Assembly: GCA_023455425.1 (NCBI GenBank)
Contig: JAEYCM010000051.1
Location: 26,912 to 90,911, forward strand
Length of the DNA: 64,000 nucleotides
Source: Bacillota bacterium
Lineage (GTDB): Bacteria > Bacillota > Clostridia > Christensenellales > CAG-138
Direction of reading: 5' to 3'
A program made the translations under genes and the position numbers. Within the stretch, counting starts at the first letter, position 1. Each line of letters begins with the position of its first letter. Positions 54,089 through 64,000 of the stretch are shown piece by piece. The notes beneath the pieces are model-generated. The model was not told where the DNA came from, did not search any database, and saw only the letters and a list, made by a program, of their open reading frames with translations.

Positions 54089-55630
54089 CTATTTGCTTGG
54101 TGTGCCGGGGCCTATGATGGTCTCTCCGGCATAGGCTTTGTACTTGGTTTTCGCCACGGGGATGGTTTTTACTTCCACGCCGTCCTTAAGATAAGTGGCG
54201 TAGGATTGCCAGATGGAACCGGATTTGCGCTCCACAAATACCTTTTTGTAGCCTGCGGGCTTGCTGGGGTCTAGGGTGTATTTCATGGAGCCGGAAGGAG
54301 AGATCCCTCCGACATGTTCGGAGGAAAGCCGGATCTCATCGTATTCTTCCGGAAAAGGCGCGCCGTAAATTTCAAAATGCACGGTCTTATCGTTGTCGTC
54401 CACCCAGCAGAATACGTAAATGGGTGCGCCGGTATTGTTTTTCCACGTAAAATCAATGCGCCCGCTGTCGATTGTCGCATCAAGCCCGCCGTCCACATAG
54501 CTCAATCGTCCCGAGTGGCCCTGCCGGTAAACAACTTCAAGATCCGATTTCAATACGCTTAAATACATGGTGGTGGAAACCTGGCATACGCCGCCGCCCG
54601 CCTGATCTTCGGTGCGGCCCTGCACAATGGCGGGGGCGGGCTTCCATCCGCTGCCATAGGTACGATAACCCAGCGTATCGTTGGTGGAAAAAACTTCGCC
54701 CGGCTGTATTACAGTGCCGTTGATAAGCCCTGCCGCCTTCTTGATGTTAAACACCCGCGTGTTGCGGTTATAAGGGGATTTGTTGAAGGAGGTATACGAG
54801 CTTGCGCGCAGCACCACCTGCTGCCGGATATCCGTCAGCGTTACATTGGCTTTAACGGGCTCTACCGGGATTTCTATGTCCTCATACTTTCCGCTTTGCG
54901 CCATCAAAAGCAGGGCTTCGGTGAGCGTTTCCTGGTCTACACGCACGCCGTCCTGTTCCGGCTCATAGCGGAAACGCTGTTCGGGCGTTGTGGCGGCTGC
55001 TGCCAACACGTAAACGCTTGTTTTCTTTTCTTCCTCCGTCACGGCGGAGTTGTCGATCAGCACGCGAAACTGCGCGTCTATAGCCGGGGTATCGATTTCT
55101 TTTGCAAGGGATGCGGCAAAAGCCTCCACTTCCTGCTTGTCCGGCACAACCGCCGTGTTGAAATAGCGTTTGTTCGCGCTGATATCGCTTAGTTCCGCTT
55201 CCAGTTCCTCAAGCGTTCCGGTGTGCGCAAGGGAAAACGCCTCTGCAAGAACCGCTTCGGTATCATATGTAAATGCAAAGACGGAAGCGTTTGCCGGATA
55301 CTTCCTGCCGCCATATATCAGATGAAAGACAATATCTTCTTCACGTTTGCGCTGCGCCTGTTCCACGGCGGTGCGCGCCTGCTCCGTTGTCATGCCGCCT
55401 ACGGCGACGCTGTCTATGACGACTCCGTCCCGGAACACCTCGGCGTTGATGATCGTAAGGCGCTTCTCTCCATCTCGCTGCAGCTTCTGGGAATAGAGCA
55501 CGCCTGCAAGGAGCACAAGCAGCACAAATGCTATGGACGCAATCCATATGGCGCGCTTATTCTTTATGGGCTTTGGTTCCGCCTGGGCTTCGGTTGGGAT
55601 GAGCTCGGACGGAATGGGGGTTTCTTCCAT
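54089..55630 (-). CDS. VanW-family protein with peptidoglycan-binding-like and G5-like domains
   Basis: A 513-residue membrane-anchored extracytoplasmic protein. A polar N-terminus is followed by one helix (AIWIASIAFVLLVLLAGVLYS, about residues 26-46), then a region resembling the PG-binding-4 domain with the start IINAEVFRDGVVIDSVAVGGMTTEQAR (residues about 57-250), then the VanW domain with the key NTRVFNIKKAAGLINGTVIQPGEVFSTNDTLG and AGGGVCQVSTTMYLSVLKS (about 285-430), and a C-terminal G5-like domain ending in AYAGETIIGPGTPSK. VanW is found in vancomycin-resistance clusters but most clostridial copies are unrelated to resistance, and no resistance genes are nearby. AAAGGAG precedes ATG 55630. 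Confidence 0.88.
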   Translation of the reverse strand: MEETPIPSELIPTEAQAEPKPIKNKRAIWIASIAFVLLVLLAGVLYSQKLQRDGEKRLTIINAEVFRDGVVIDSVAVGGMTTEQARTAVEQAQRKREEDIVFHLIYGGRKYPANASVFAFTYDTEAVLAEAFSLAHTGTLEELEAELSDISANKRYFNTAVVPDKQEVEAFAASLAKEIDTPAIDAQFRVLIDNSAVTEEEKKTSVYVLAAAATTPEQRFRYEPEQDGVRVDQETLTEALLLMAQSGKYEDIEIPVEPVKANVTLTDIRQQVVLRASSYTSFNKSPYNRNTRVFNIKKAAGLINGTVIQPGEVFSTNDTLGYRTYGSGWKPAPAIVQGRTEDQAGGGVCQVSTTMYLSVLKSDLEVVYRQGHSGRLSYVDGGLDATIDSGRIDFTWKNNTGAPIYVFCWVDDNDKTVHFEIYGAPFPEEYDEIRLSSEHVGGISPSGSMKYTLDPSKPAGYKKVFVERKSGSIWQSYATYLKDGVEVKTIPVAKTKYKAYAGETIIGPGTPSK

Positions 55631-55699
55631 ACTGTGGCTCCTTTCGCATATGCGGACGTACATGGGGGGCCATACATACGCGGCGATTATTATAATTTA

Positions 55700-55728
55700 A
55701 TTATAATGTTGTGTTATATGGGTGTAAA
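55700..55728 (-). promoter_or_regulatory. Sigma-A promoter of the VanW-like gene
   Basis: On the minus strand TTTACA, 17 bp, TATAAT. Confidence 0.65.
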
Positions 55729-55807
55729 CGCGGATAAAATTTTAAATTTTCCATATCTGTTCTTTTCTTTGAAGAACCCAACCAGATCAGGCGGCTCTTC
55801 CGGCAGG

Positions 55808-55836
55808 TTGACGGTGCCTATTCGGGGAAGTACAAT
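55808..55836 (+). promoter_or_regulatory. Sigma-A promoter of nadE
   Basis: TTGACG (55808-55813), 17 bp, TACAAT (55831-55836), about 88 bp ahead of the start. Confidence 0.65.
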
Positions 55837-55923
55837 ACTCATAGTAAAATACACAATGGTTGGGTAATCTAAGCGTTGGCGGCTGATAGAGCCGCTTCAA
55901 GCAGGACAAGCTGGGAGGATACT

Positions 55924-57843
55924 ATGAGGCATGGGTTTGTCAAGGTGGCGGCGGGGACGCCGAACATCCGGGTGGGGGACTGCGCATACAATGCCGCGCG
56001 CATTCAGGAAATCATAGATCGCGCGGCCCAAGCGGGCGTATGCGTGCTGCTGCTGCCGGAATTATGCCTGACAGGGTACACCTGCTCGGATCTGTTTTTG
56101 CACGACGCGCTGCTCGACGCCGCGGAAAGCGCCCTCCTTGCCCTAACGGATCGGACCAGGGGCAAAGAGATGCTCATTGCGGTCGGCGTGCCGCTGCGCT
56201 GCGAGGGCAAGCTCTACAACTGCGCCGCCGTTTTATATAACGGACGAATACTGGGCGTGGTGCCAAAAACGCACCTGCCGAATTATGGGGAGTTCTATGA
56301 GGCGCGTCAGTTCACCCCGGCTCTCCGCAGGCAAAGCGAGATTATTCTGGGCGGGGAATGCGTACCGTTTGGCACAAAGCAGCTTTTCCGCTGCGCTACG
56401 CTCCGGGAACTGTGCGTCGGCGTGGAAATCTGCGAGGACCTTTGGGTACCCAATCCACCCTCCAACGCGCTGGCGAACGAGGGAGCGACGGTCATCCTCA
56501 ACCTTTCCGCCAGCGACGAGACCATCGGCAAGGACGCGTACAGAAGGCTGCTTTTAAAGAGCCAGAGCGCAAGGTTGTGCTGCGCATACCTGTATGCGGA
56601 CGCCGGGCACGGAGAATCAACCACCGATATGGTGTTTGCCGGGCATAATCTCATCGCTGAAAACGGGGCCATGCTCAAAGAAACCGAACCCTTTTCCGAA
56701 GAAACGGCCTATATCGAAACGGAAATTGACTGCAAGCGCCTTATCCATGAGCGCCGCAGGATGACCACATTCGGTCTGGAGCCGCCCGAAGGGCATATTC
56801 CGTATGCGGTTACGGAATTTTTCCTGCCCACCGTGGAAACGCAGCTCACGCGTGAAATTTCGCCCACGCCGTTTATCCCGCAGGATTTACACGACCGAAA
56901 CGAGCGCTGCGAGGACATCCTGCGTATCCAGGCCCACGGGCTTAAAAAACGCATTGTGCACACCAACTGCAAGACCGTGGTCATCGGTATTTCGGGCGGG
57001 CTTGATTCGACGCTCGCACTGCTTGTGGCCGTGCGGGCGATGGAGCTTGCGGGACGGCCCGCTTCCGATATCTTAGCGGTGACGATGCCCTGCTTTGGCA
57101 CCACGGGCCGTACGCGCACCAATGCGGAAAAGCTGTGCGATTGTCTGGGGATCCCGTGCAGGACAGTGGACATTACGGCGGCAGTGAAGCAGCATTTTAA
57201 AGATATCGGGCACCCGGGAGATGTGTTCGACGTGACATTTGAAAACGGGCAGGCCCGCGAACGCACCCAGGTGCTCATGGATATCGCCAACCAAAGCGGC
57301 GGCATGGTGGTGGGCACCGGCGACCTTTCCGAGCTTGCGCTCGGCTGGGCGACCTATAATGGAGATCATATGTCCATGTACGCGGTGAACGCATCCGTTC
57401 CGAAGTCGCTCATCCGTCATATCGTGCGCTATCTTGCGGATACCGCAAAGACAAAGACACTTCAAGACGTGCTAATGGATATTCTTGATACGCCGGTCAG
57501 TCCCGAACTGTTGCCCGCGGACGGCGGGGAAATCACCCAGCAGACGGAGGAGCTTGTTGGCCCTTATGCGCTACACGACTTCTTTTTATACCACATGGTC
57601 CGCTGGGGCGCGCAACCGAAAAAAGTACTGCGTATGGCGGTATACGCTTTCAAGGGTACATATGACGAACAGACCATCCGCCACTGGCTCACTGTCTTCT
57701 GCAAGCGGTTCTTCAGCCAGCAGTTCAAGCGTTCCTGTCTGCCGGATGGCCCCAAGGTCGGTTCCGTTACACTTTCCCCGCGCGGGGACTGGCGCATGCC
57801 CAGCGACGCCATGAATACCGCATGGCTGGATGAATTGCTCTAA
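55924..57843 (+). CDS. nadE: Glutamine-dependent NAD+ synthetase
   Basis: A 639-residue two-domain enzyme that makes NAD from nicotinate adenine dinucleotide, ATP and glutamine. The N-terminal nitrilase-type glutaminase has its catalytic triad in LLPELCLTGYTCSDLF (E46), VVPKTHLPNYGEFYEARQF (K115) and GVEICEDLWVPNPP (C170). The synthetase part has the PP-loop GISGGLDSTLALL near residue 362 and later GTGDLSELALGWATYNGDHMSMY. ATG 55924 has GGGAGG upstream; an earlier frame start at 55876 has no ribosome site. It has the long clostridial form, so free ammonia is not needed. A stretch of hairpins follows. Confidence 0.96.
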   Translation: MRHGFVKVAAGTPNIRVGDCAYNAARIQEIIDRAAQAGVCVLLLPELCLTGYTCSDLFLHDALLDAAESALLALTDRTRGKEMLIAVGVPLRCEGKLYNCAAVLYNGRILGVVPKTHLPNYGEFYEARQFTPALRRQSEIILGGECVPFGTKQLFRCATLRELCVGVEICEDLWVPNPPSNALANEGATVILNLSASDETIGKDAYRRLLLKSQSARLCCAYLYADAGHGESTTDMVFAGHNLIAENGAMLKETEPFSEETAYIETEIDCKRLIHERRRMTTFGLEPPEGHIPYAVTEFFLPTVETQLTREISPTPFIPQDLHDRNERCEDILRIQAHGLKKRIVHTNCKTVVIGISGGLDSTLALLVAVRAMELAGRPASDILAVTMPCFGTTGRTRTNAEKLCDCLGIPCRTVDITAAVKQHFKDIGHPGDVFDVTFENGQARERTQVLMDIANQSGGMVVGTGDLSELALGWATYNGDHMSMYAVNASVPKSLIRHIVRYLADTAKTKTLQDVLMDILDTPVSPELLPADGGEITQQTEELVGPYALHDFFLYHMVRWGAQPKKVLRMAVYAFKGTYDEQTIRHWLTVFCKRFFSQQFKRSCLPDGPKVGSVTLSPRGDWRMPSDAMNTAWLDELL

Positions 57844-57892
57844 ATAGAAAAGTCTATATTTAAGAATTTAAGGCTATCAGCCAACTCTTTTT

Positions 57893-58037
57893 CAGGGGCT
57901 TTGCCCCCGAACCCCCACCCAAGGGACAATGTTCCTTGGGAATCCCTTTTTTCGGGAACGCCCTAAAAATAAGGGCGTTTCCGGAATGGGTTCTTAGGGC
58001 CGTTACGGCCCTGAGCGGGGTTTGGGGCAGAGCCCTA
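57893..58037. repeat. Palindromic element with terminal inverted repeats (MITE-like)
   Basis: The ends are imperfect inverted repeats of each other: AGGGGCTTTGCCCCCGAACC on the left, and the reverse complement of GGTTTGGGGCAGAGCCCT on the right. Inside are three further hairpins: CCCAAGGGAC/GTTCCTTGGG (57918-57940), GGGAACGCCCT/AGGGCGTTTCC (57954-57982), and AGGGCCG/CGGCCCT (57996-58012). No reading frame of note is present. GGGGCTTTGCCCC-type ends are known as repeated elements in many clostridial genomes. The rest of the gap 57844-58180 shows a TTGACA at 58055 without a matching -10 and nothing else I recognise. Confidence 0.65.
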
Positions 58038-58180
58038 ACCTAATCTTAGGCTTTTTGACAAGCTGAGTCCTATTAAAAGCCCTGTTTTGCCATACAAAGA
58101 AGGATTTTTTCAATATATGGGGTATAAATAGGAGTAAGGAACCCCGATTTTTCTTAAAGTAGGACGGGAGGAATACCGAT

Positions 58181-59200
58181 ATGGAAGAGAAGGATTTATG
58201 CGGCGCGAAATACAGGCTATTCACCCAGCAGCGGGAGCGTGAAACGCTCTCCCCCTATGCCGTGCTTTCTGAACATACGCGGGGGAGGGAACGGCCGCTT
58301 GATGCCTGCGATATCCGCACGGAATTCCAGCGGGATCGGGACCGCATCATCCACTGCAAATCCTTCCGCAGGCTCAAGCATAAAACGCAGGTGTTTCTGT
58401 CCCCGCAGGGGGATCATTACCGCACAAGGCTCACGCACACGCTGGAAGTTTCCCAGATTGCGCGTACCATCTCCCGCGCCTTGCGGCTCAATGAAGATCT
58501 CACGGAAGCCATTGCCATGGGGCACGACCTTGGGCATACACCTTTTGGCCATGCGGGGGAAGAGGTTCTAAACGAGCTTGCACCCGGCGGCTTTGAACAT
58601 AACATGCAAAGTCTGCGGGTGGTGGAAAAGCTGGAAAACGGCGTGGGGCTTAACTTGACGTATGAAGTAAGGGATGGAATCCTCCACCACAAAAAATCCG
58701 GCAAGCCCGCAACGCTTGAAGGCAAGGTTGTGAGTATTTCCGACCGGATTGCCTACATCAATCACGATATCGACGACGCTGTTCGCGCCCATGTGATCTC
58801 ACCGGACGAGCTGCCGGAGGAATGCGTCCGTGTGGCGGGAGCGACCCATGGCGCGCGCATCAATGCCATGATCATCGATGTGGTGGAGCATAGCTTTATG
58901 CAGCCCCAGGTCCAAATGTCTTTGGAAATGGAGCAGGCGTTTGAAGCGTTACGGGATTTTATGTTTTCCCATGTGTACCTCAACCTTGCCGCAAAGCGGG
59001 AGGAAGGAAAGGCCAAGCATGTGGTGCACTCGCTCTTTACATACTATATGGGGCATTTGGAACAACTGCCCGCGGAGTTTTTATTAAACGCGGAGGCGGA
59101 CGGCAACGAGCGGGTTGTTGCGGACTGGATTGCCTGCATGACGGACCGGTACGCTATTAACCTGTATAAACGTCTGTTTGTGCCGGAAGAATGGAATTAA
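58181..59200 (+). CDS. dgt: Deoxyguanosinetriphosphate triphosphohydrolase-like HD-domain protein
   Basis: A 339-residue HD-superfamily hydrolase that removes triphosphate from dNTPs. Family marks: [55 protein letters not shown] (H86), and the HD pair in [19 protein letters not shown] (H115, D116). The remaining metal ligand lies in [16 protein letters not shown]. Length and context (dgt-dnaG-rpoD) are those of the Gram-positive type, where the enzyme trims dNTP pools. GGGAGGAA precedes the ATG. Confidence 0.93.
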   Translation: MEEKDLCGAKYRLFTQQRERETLSPYAVLSEHTRGRERPLDACDIRTEFQRDRDRIIHCKSFRRLKHKTQVFLSPQGDHYRTRLTHTLEVSQIARTISRALRLNEDLTEAIAMGHDLGHTPFGHAGEEVLNELAPGGFEHNMQSLRVVEKLENGVGLNLTYEVRDGILHHKKSGKPATLEGKVVSISDRIAYINHDIDDAVRAHVISPDELPEECVRVAGATHGARINAMIIDVVEHSFMQPQVQMSLEMEQAFEALRDFMFSHVYLNLAAKREEGKAKHVVHSLFTYYMGHLEQLPAEFLLNAEADGNERVVADWIACMTDRYAINLYKRLFVPEEWN

Positions 59201-59312
59201 TATTTATTTTTGTTTTTCTTAGCAGGAATACGTACAAATGTACCGAATATATTAGGGCGTTGCCCAAAAGGCAGTAACCGGGAGTGGAAGCAGCGGAAAG
59301 GAAGGGGGAAAA

Positions 59313-61100
59313 ATGGCGCGGTTCAACGAAGCATGGATGGAAACGCTGCTGAGTAAAAACGATATTGTTTCCCTTGTTTCCTCCTATGTTACGCTGCGCG
59401 CCAAGGGAAAAAAGCTGTGGGGGCTTTGCCCGTTCCACAACGAAAAGACGCCTTCCTTTTCCGTTTCGCCGGACAAGCAGCTCTATTATTGCTTTGGCTG
59501 CGGCGCCGGGGGCGGTATTGTGCAGTTTGCCATGGAAATGGAGCGGCTTCCTTATGCGGAAGCCATCGCGTTCCTCGCGCAGCGCGCCAATATGGAGCTT
59601 CCGGAGGAAACAGACGATGAAAGTTTGCGGCGGGAGCGCGCAAAGAGAGAACGGCTCTATGCTGCAACCAAGGCTGCTGCAGAATTTTTCCATAAATCTC
59701 TTTTGGCGGACGAAGGAGCGCATGCCCGCGCATATCTTGCACAAAGAGGATTGGACGCTACCATCGTCACCCGTTTCGGTTTAGGGTATGCACCGGATTC
59801 CTGGGACCGGCTGATGAAGCATCTTCTTTCGGGCGGCTTTTCGGAAGAAGAACTCATTGAAGCCGGGCTGCTCGTAAAAAACGCCAAAACCGGGCGCGTG
59901 TATGACGCTTACCGCAACAGGGTAACATTTCCCATCATAGGCACAAATGCGCGTGTTTTGGGGTTTGGAGCGCGCACAATGGGGAATGATACCCCAAAGT
60001 ATATTAATACGGGCGATACGCCAATTTACAGCAAGCGCCATAACCTCTATGCGCTCAATCTGTTAAAAGGCGCAAAGATTGCCGATATTGTACTGGTAGA
60101 GGGTTACATGGATGTGATCAGCCTGTATGCCGCGGGTATTACCAACGCGGTGGCGTCGCTTGGCACATCGCTCACCCAGCAGCAGGCGCGCCTGATGGCG
60201 CGGTACGCCTCCACCGTCTATATCGCCTATGACGGAGACTCTGCGGGCCAGAACGCCACGCTGCGGGGCCTTGACATCCTGGTGGCGGAAGGGCTCAAGG
60301 TGCGGGTTATTGCCATGCCCGAAGGGCTTGACCCGGACGATTTTGCCCGCAAGTACGGCAAAGAGGCGTTTGACAAGCTGCGGGATGAGGCGCTTACGCT
60401 CAATGCGTTTAAGCTCTTGCGTATGGCCGCAGGCTTTGACCTTTCCACCGAAGACGGGCGCGAGGAATACGCGCTTGCGGGCTGCCGCTTTATTGCAGGG
60501 CTGGAGCCGGTGGAGCGCGAACGGTATTATGCGACGCTTGCGCGCAATACCGGATTTACGGTGGAAGCGCTGCGCGCGCAGGGTGAGCGTTCCACATTGG
60601 AGAAGCCGCAGGAACAGGCACGCTTTCGCGCGCAGGATAGGGCGCGCAGCCGCGGGGAGCATTCGCCAAGGCAGTTGGCGGAACTTTCGCTTTTGCGGGC
60701 CATGCTTCAGGGGGAGCTGGCGGTCGCGGCTGTTGTGTCCTGCGGGATGACACAGGAGCAGGTATTTACCAACGAGGTGTACCGCATGGTGGCGCAAGTA
60801 TTGCTTGCGGCCCATGCGGAAGGAAGCAAGCCGGATATTGCGCTGATGCTAAGCGCCCTTTCTCCTGAGGAAACGCAGCAGGTTTCCGGCGCATTGGAGA
60901 CGGAAACCGCCATGGCGGACCCGGAAAAACTGGCGAACGACAGCATCCTGCGCATCAGGCTTTTGGATGCGGAGGAAGAGATCAGGGAACTGCGGTCGCG
61001 GTCCACAGGCGAGGCCATACCGCTGGAAGAGAAACTCGCGCTCACGCGGCGCATTGCGGAGCTGGATCACATGCGCAGAAAACTGCGCGTGCAGCAATAG
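59313..61100 (+). CDS. dnaG: DNA primase DnaG
   Basis: A 595-residue primase. The N-terminal CHC2 zinc ribbon is complete: C39, H42, C60, C63 in GLCPFHNEKTPSFSVSPDKQLYYCFGCGAGG. The TOPRIM core follows (VLVEGYMDVISLYAAG, about 265-280, then YIAYDGDSAGQNATLRGLD with the acidic metal ligands), and the C-terminal helicase-binding region ends ELDHMRRKLRVQQ. GGAAGGGGG precedes the ATG. It lies between dgt and rpoD, the macromolecular-synthesis order of Gram-positives. Confidence 0.97.
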   Translation: MARFNEAWMETLLSKNDIVSLVSSYVTLRAKGKKLWGLCPFHNEKTPSFSVSPDKQLYYCFGCGAGGGIVQFAMEMERLPYAEAIAFLAQRANMELPEETDDESLRRERAKRERLYAATKAAAEFFHKSLLADEGAHARAYLAQRGLDATIVTRFGLGYAPDSWDRLMKHLLSGGFSEEELIEAGLLVKNAKTGRVYDAYRNRVTFPIIGTNARVLGFGARTMGNDTPKYINTGDTPIYSKRHNLYALNLLKGAKIADIVLVEGYMDVISLYAAGITNAVASLGTSLTQQQARLMARYASTVYIAYDGDSAGQNATLRGLDILVAEGLKVRVIAMPEGLDPDDFARKYGKEAFDKLRDEALTLNAFKLLRMAAGFDLSTEDGREEYALAGCRFIAGLEPVERERYYATLARNTGFTVEALRAQGERSTLEKPQEQARFRAQDRARSRGEHSPRQLAELSLLRAMLQGELAVAAVVSCGMTQEQVFTNEVYRMVAQVLLAAHAEGSKPDIALMLSALSPEETQQVSGALETETAMADPEKLANDSILRIRLLDAEEEIRELRSRSTGEAIPLEEKLALTRRIAELDHMRRKLRVQQ

Positions 61101-61127
61101 AATAAGGGAAGAAGGAGGGGACATTCT

Positions 61128-62207
61128 TTGGAAAACAAAGAACCCCGCATGAAAAAAATCAACGATCTGTTGGAAAAGGGCAAATCCAAGGGCGTCCTGA
61201 CGTACAAGGAAATCATGGACGCGCTGGAAGAGCAGGAAATGGATCAGGAACAGGTCGAAGGAGTTTACGACCGAATTGAGGCGCTCAATATCGACGTCGT
61301 AGAGGATATTGAGCTTCCTGCGGATATCAATGAGGAGATCGTAGCCATTGAAACGGAGCTTGCGGTATCCGAAGGCCTCAATATCGACGATCCGGTACGC
61401 ATGTACCTCAAGGAGATTGGCAAGGTTCCGCTGTTAACCGCCGCGGAGGAAGTCGAAATCGCCCAGCGTATGGCGGAGGGGGATCAGGATGCCAAGCAGC
61501 AGCTTGCGGAGGCGAACCTGAGGCTGGTGGTTTCCATCGCCAAACGGTATGTCGGGCGCGGCATGCTGTTTTTGGATCTTATACAGGAAGGCAACCTCGG
61601 CTTGATCAAAGCCGTGGAGAAGTTCGATTACCGCAAGGGTTATAAATTCTCAACCTACGCCACCTGGTGGATCCGGCAGGCCATTACAAGGGCCATCGCC
61701 GACCAGGCGCGCACCATCCGCATCCCCGTCCACATGGTGGAAACCATCAACAAACTCATCCGCGTCAACCGCCAGTTGCTGCAGGAATACGGGCGTGACC
61801 CAAGGCCGGATGAGATCGCGAAGGAAATGGGAATTACGGAAGATAAAGTGCGGGAGATCATCAAGATCGCGCAGGAGCCGGTATCATTGGAAACCCCCAT
61901 CGGCGAGGAGGAGGATAGCCACTTAGGAGACTTCATCCCGGATGACGACGCGCCGGCACCTGCGGAAGTGGTCGCGGGCACCTTACTAAAAGAGCAGCTG
62001 ATGGATGTACTGGATACGCTCACCACCCGCGAAGAAAAGGTGCTGCGCCTGCGGTTTGGCTTGGATGACGGCAAAGCGAGGACACTTGAGGAAGTCGGAA
62101 GAGAGTTCGCCGTGACCAGGGAGCGCATCCGCCAGATTGAAGCGAAGGCGCTGCGTAAGCTTCGCCACCCCAGCCGCAGCAAAAAGCTGAAGGATTTTTT
62201 GGAATAA
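61128..62207 (+). CDS. rpoD: Primary sigma factor RpoD/SigA
   Basis: A 359-residue housekeeping sigma factor. Region 1.1 is short ([52 protein letters not shown]); regions 2.1-2.4 carry [55 protein letters not shown]; region 3 follows; region 4.2 has the recognition helix in [28 protein letters not shown]. Translation starts at TTG 61128, with AGGAGG 9 bases upstream; an ATG at 61149 is the alternative. The short form without an extended region 1.1 is typical of Clostridia. It is 27 bp from dnaG. Confidence 0.97.
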   Translation: MENKEPRMKKINDLLEKGKSKGVLTYKEIMDALEEQEMDQEQVEGVYDRIEALNIDVVEDIELPADINEEIVAIETELAVSEGLNIDDPVRMYLKEIGKVPLLTAAEEVEIAQRMAEGDQDAKQQLAEANLRLVVSIAKRYVGRGMLFLDLIQEGNLGLIKAVEKFDYRKGYKFSTYATWWIRQAITRAIADQARTIRIPVHMVETINKLIRVNRQLLQEYGRDPRPDEIAKEMGITEDKVREIIKIAQEPVSLETPIGEEEDSHLGDFIPDDDAPAPAEVVAGTLLKEQLMDVLDTLTTREEKVLRLRFGLDDGKARTLEEVGREFAVTRERIRQIEAKALRKLRHPSRSKKLKDFLE

Positions 62208-62221
62208 ACGAAGCATAAAAA

Positions 62222-62249
62222 GCTGCGCAGATGGTTCCGCGCAGCCTTT
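62222..62249 (+). terminator. Terminator after rpoD (weak T-run)
   Basis: GCTGCGC, a 10-base loop, GCGCAGC, then CTTTA. Confidence 0.55.
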
Positions 62250-62270
62250 ATGTGAAGAATGCATTTCTTA

Positions 62271-62308
62271 ATCCGGATGTATTTCGAAAGAAATACATCC
62301 GGATTTTT
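62271..62308. terminator. Strong intrinsic terminator between rpoD and the collagen-like gene
   Basis: A 15-bp stem (ATCCGGATGTATTTC with its complement) and a 4-base GAAA loop, then TTTT. It can stop the plus-strand rpoD transcript; the minus-strand collagen-like gene reads into it from the other side. Confidence 0.9.
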
Positions 62309-62315
62309 GTGTTGG

Positions 62316-63999
<1,684 letters not shown>

Positions 64000-64000
64000 C

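Noticed and set aside
54089..55630. Vancomycin-resistance cluster because of the VanW domain
   Set aside because: No vanH, vanA/B, vanX, or sensor-kinase genes are near; stand-alone VanW/G5 proteins are common in Clostridia.

Overview
The window looks like the chromosome of an anaerobic, moderately GC-rich Bacillota of class Clostridia; a Christensenellales-type or similar gut lineage is my guess, not proven. The reasons are: sigma-A type promoters (TTGACA-17-TATAAT), strong AGGAGG ribosome binding sites with frequent TTG/GTG starts, a CIRCE-controlled hrcA-grpE-dnaK-dnaJ cluster behind lepA and hemW, a dgt-dnaG-rpoD replication/transcription cluster, a single-chain clostridial PurL, and a collagen-like surface protein. 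No rRNA, tRNA, CRISPR array, prophage or insertion sequence was recognised.

Layout. 1-9.4 kb: the tail of a repeat-rich surface protein, a cell-wall group (small membrane protein, M23 peptidase, polysaccharide deacetylase), an acetyltransferase, a membrane acyltransferase, an ABC exporter, a lipoprotein, a SnoaL-like protein and a LUD protein. 9.4-18.2 kb: lepA, a SLOG protein, hemW, and the heat-shock genes behind a promoter with a perfect CIRCE operator; dnaJ is split off by a terminator and has its own promoter. 18.2-27.9 kb: a tight purine operon purE-C-F-M-N-D-L without purH, purB or purK. 28-29.6 kb: a membrane-anchored LuxR-type regulator whose 5' end appears frameshifted at an A-run. 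29.6-36.4 kb (minus strand): a polyamine operon speD-speA-speE-speB-CASDH-nspC behind a roughly 420-nt structured leader. 36.5-42 kb: a short-chain dehydrogenase, a C_GCAxxG_C_C redox protein, a TDT-family transporter, YedF, a seven-helix membrane protein and O-acetylhomoserine sulfhydrylase. 42.3-45.9 kb: a MacAB-like ABC system.

46-53.5 kb is the region I find most interesting. A promoter drives a 22-codon cysteine-rich small ORF (CNICGRC), then a complete Liv-type ABC importer, then an L-2-amino-thiazoline-4-carboxylate hydrolase-like protein (a family known for making L-cysteine), and next a cysteine desulfurase with a TtcA-like tRNA thiolase. Read together this suggests a cysteine or cysteine-precursor uptake and sulfur-use locus, possibly with a cysteine-sensing leader peptide; that is inference.

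53.5-64 kb: a DUF6157 protein, a VanW/G5 cell-envelope protein, NAD synthetase, a non-coding stretch with a terminal-inverted-repeat, multi-hairpin element, then dgt-dnaG-rpoD, and convergent to these the 3' part of a Gly-X-Thr collagen-like protein running off the right edge. A second structured repeat of about 140 bp occurs twice in opposite orientation (7.5 and 11.7 kb), each time between convergent genes.
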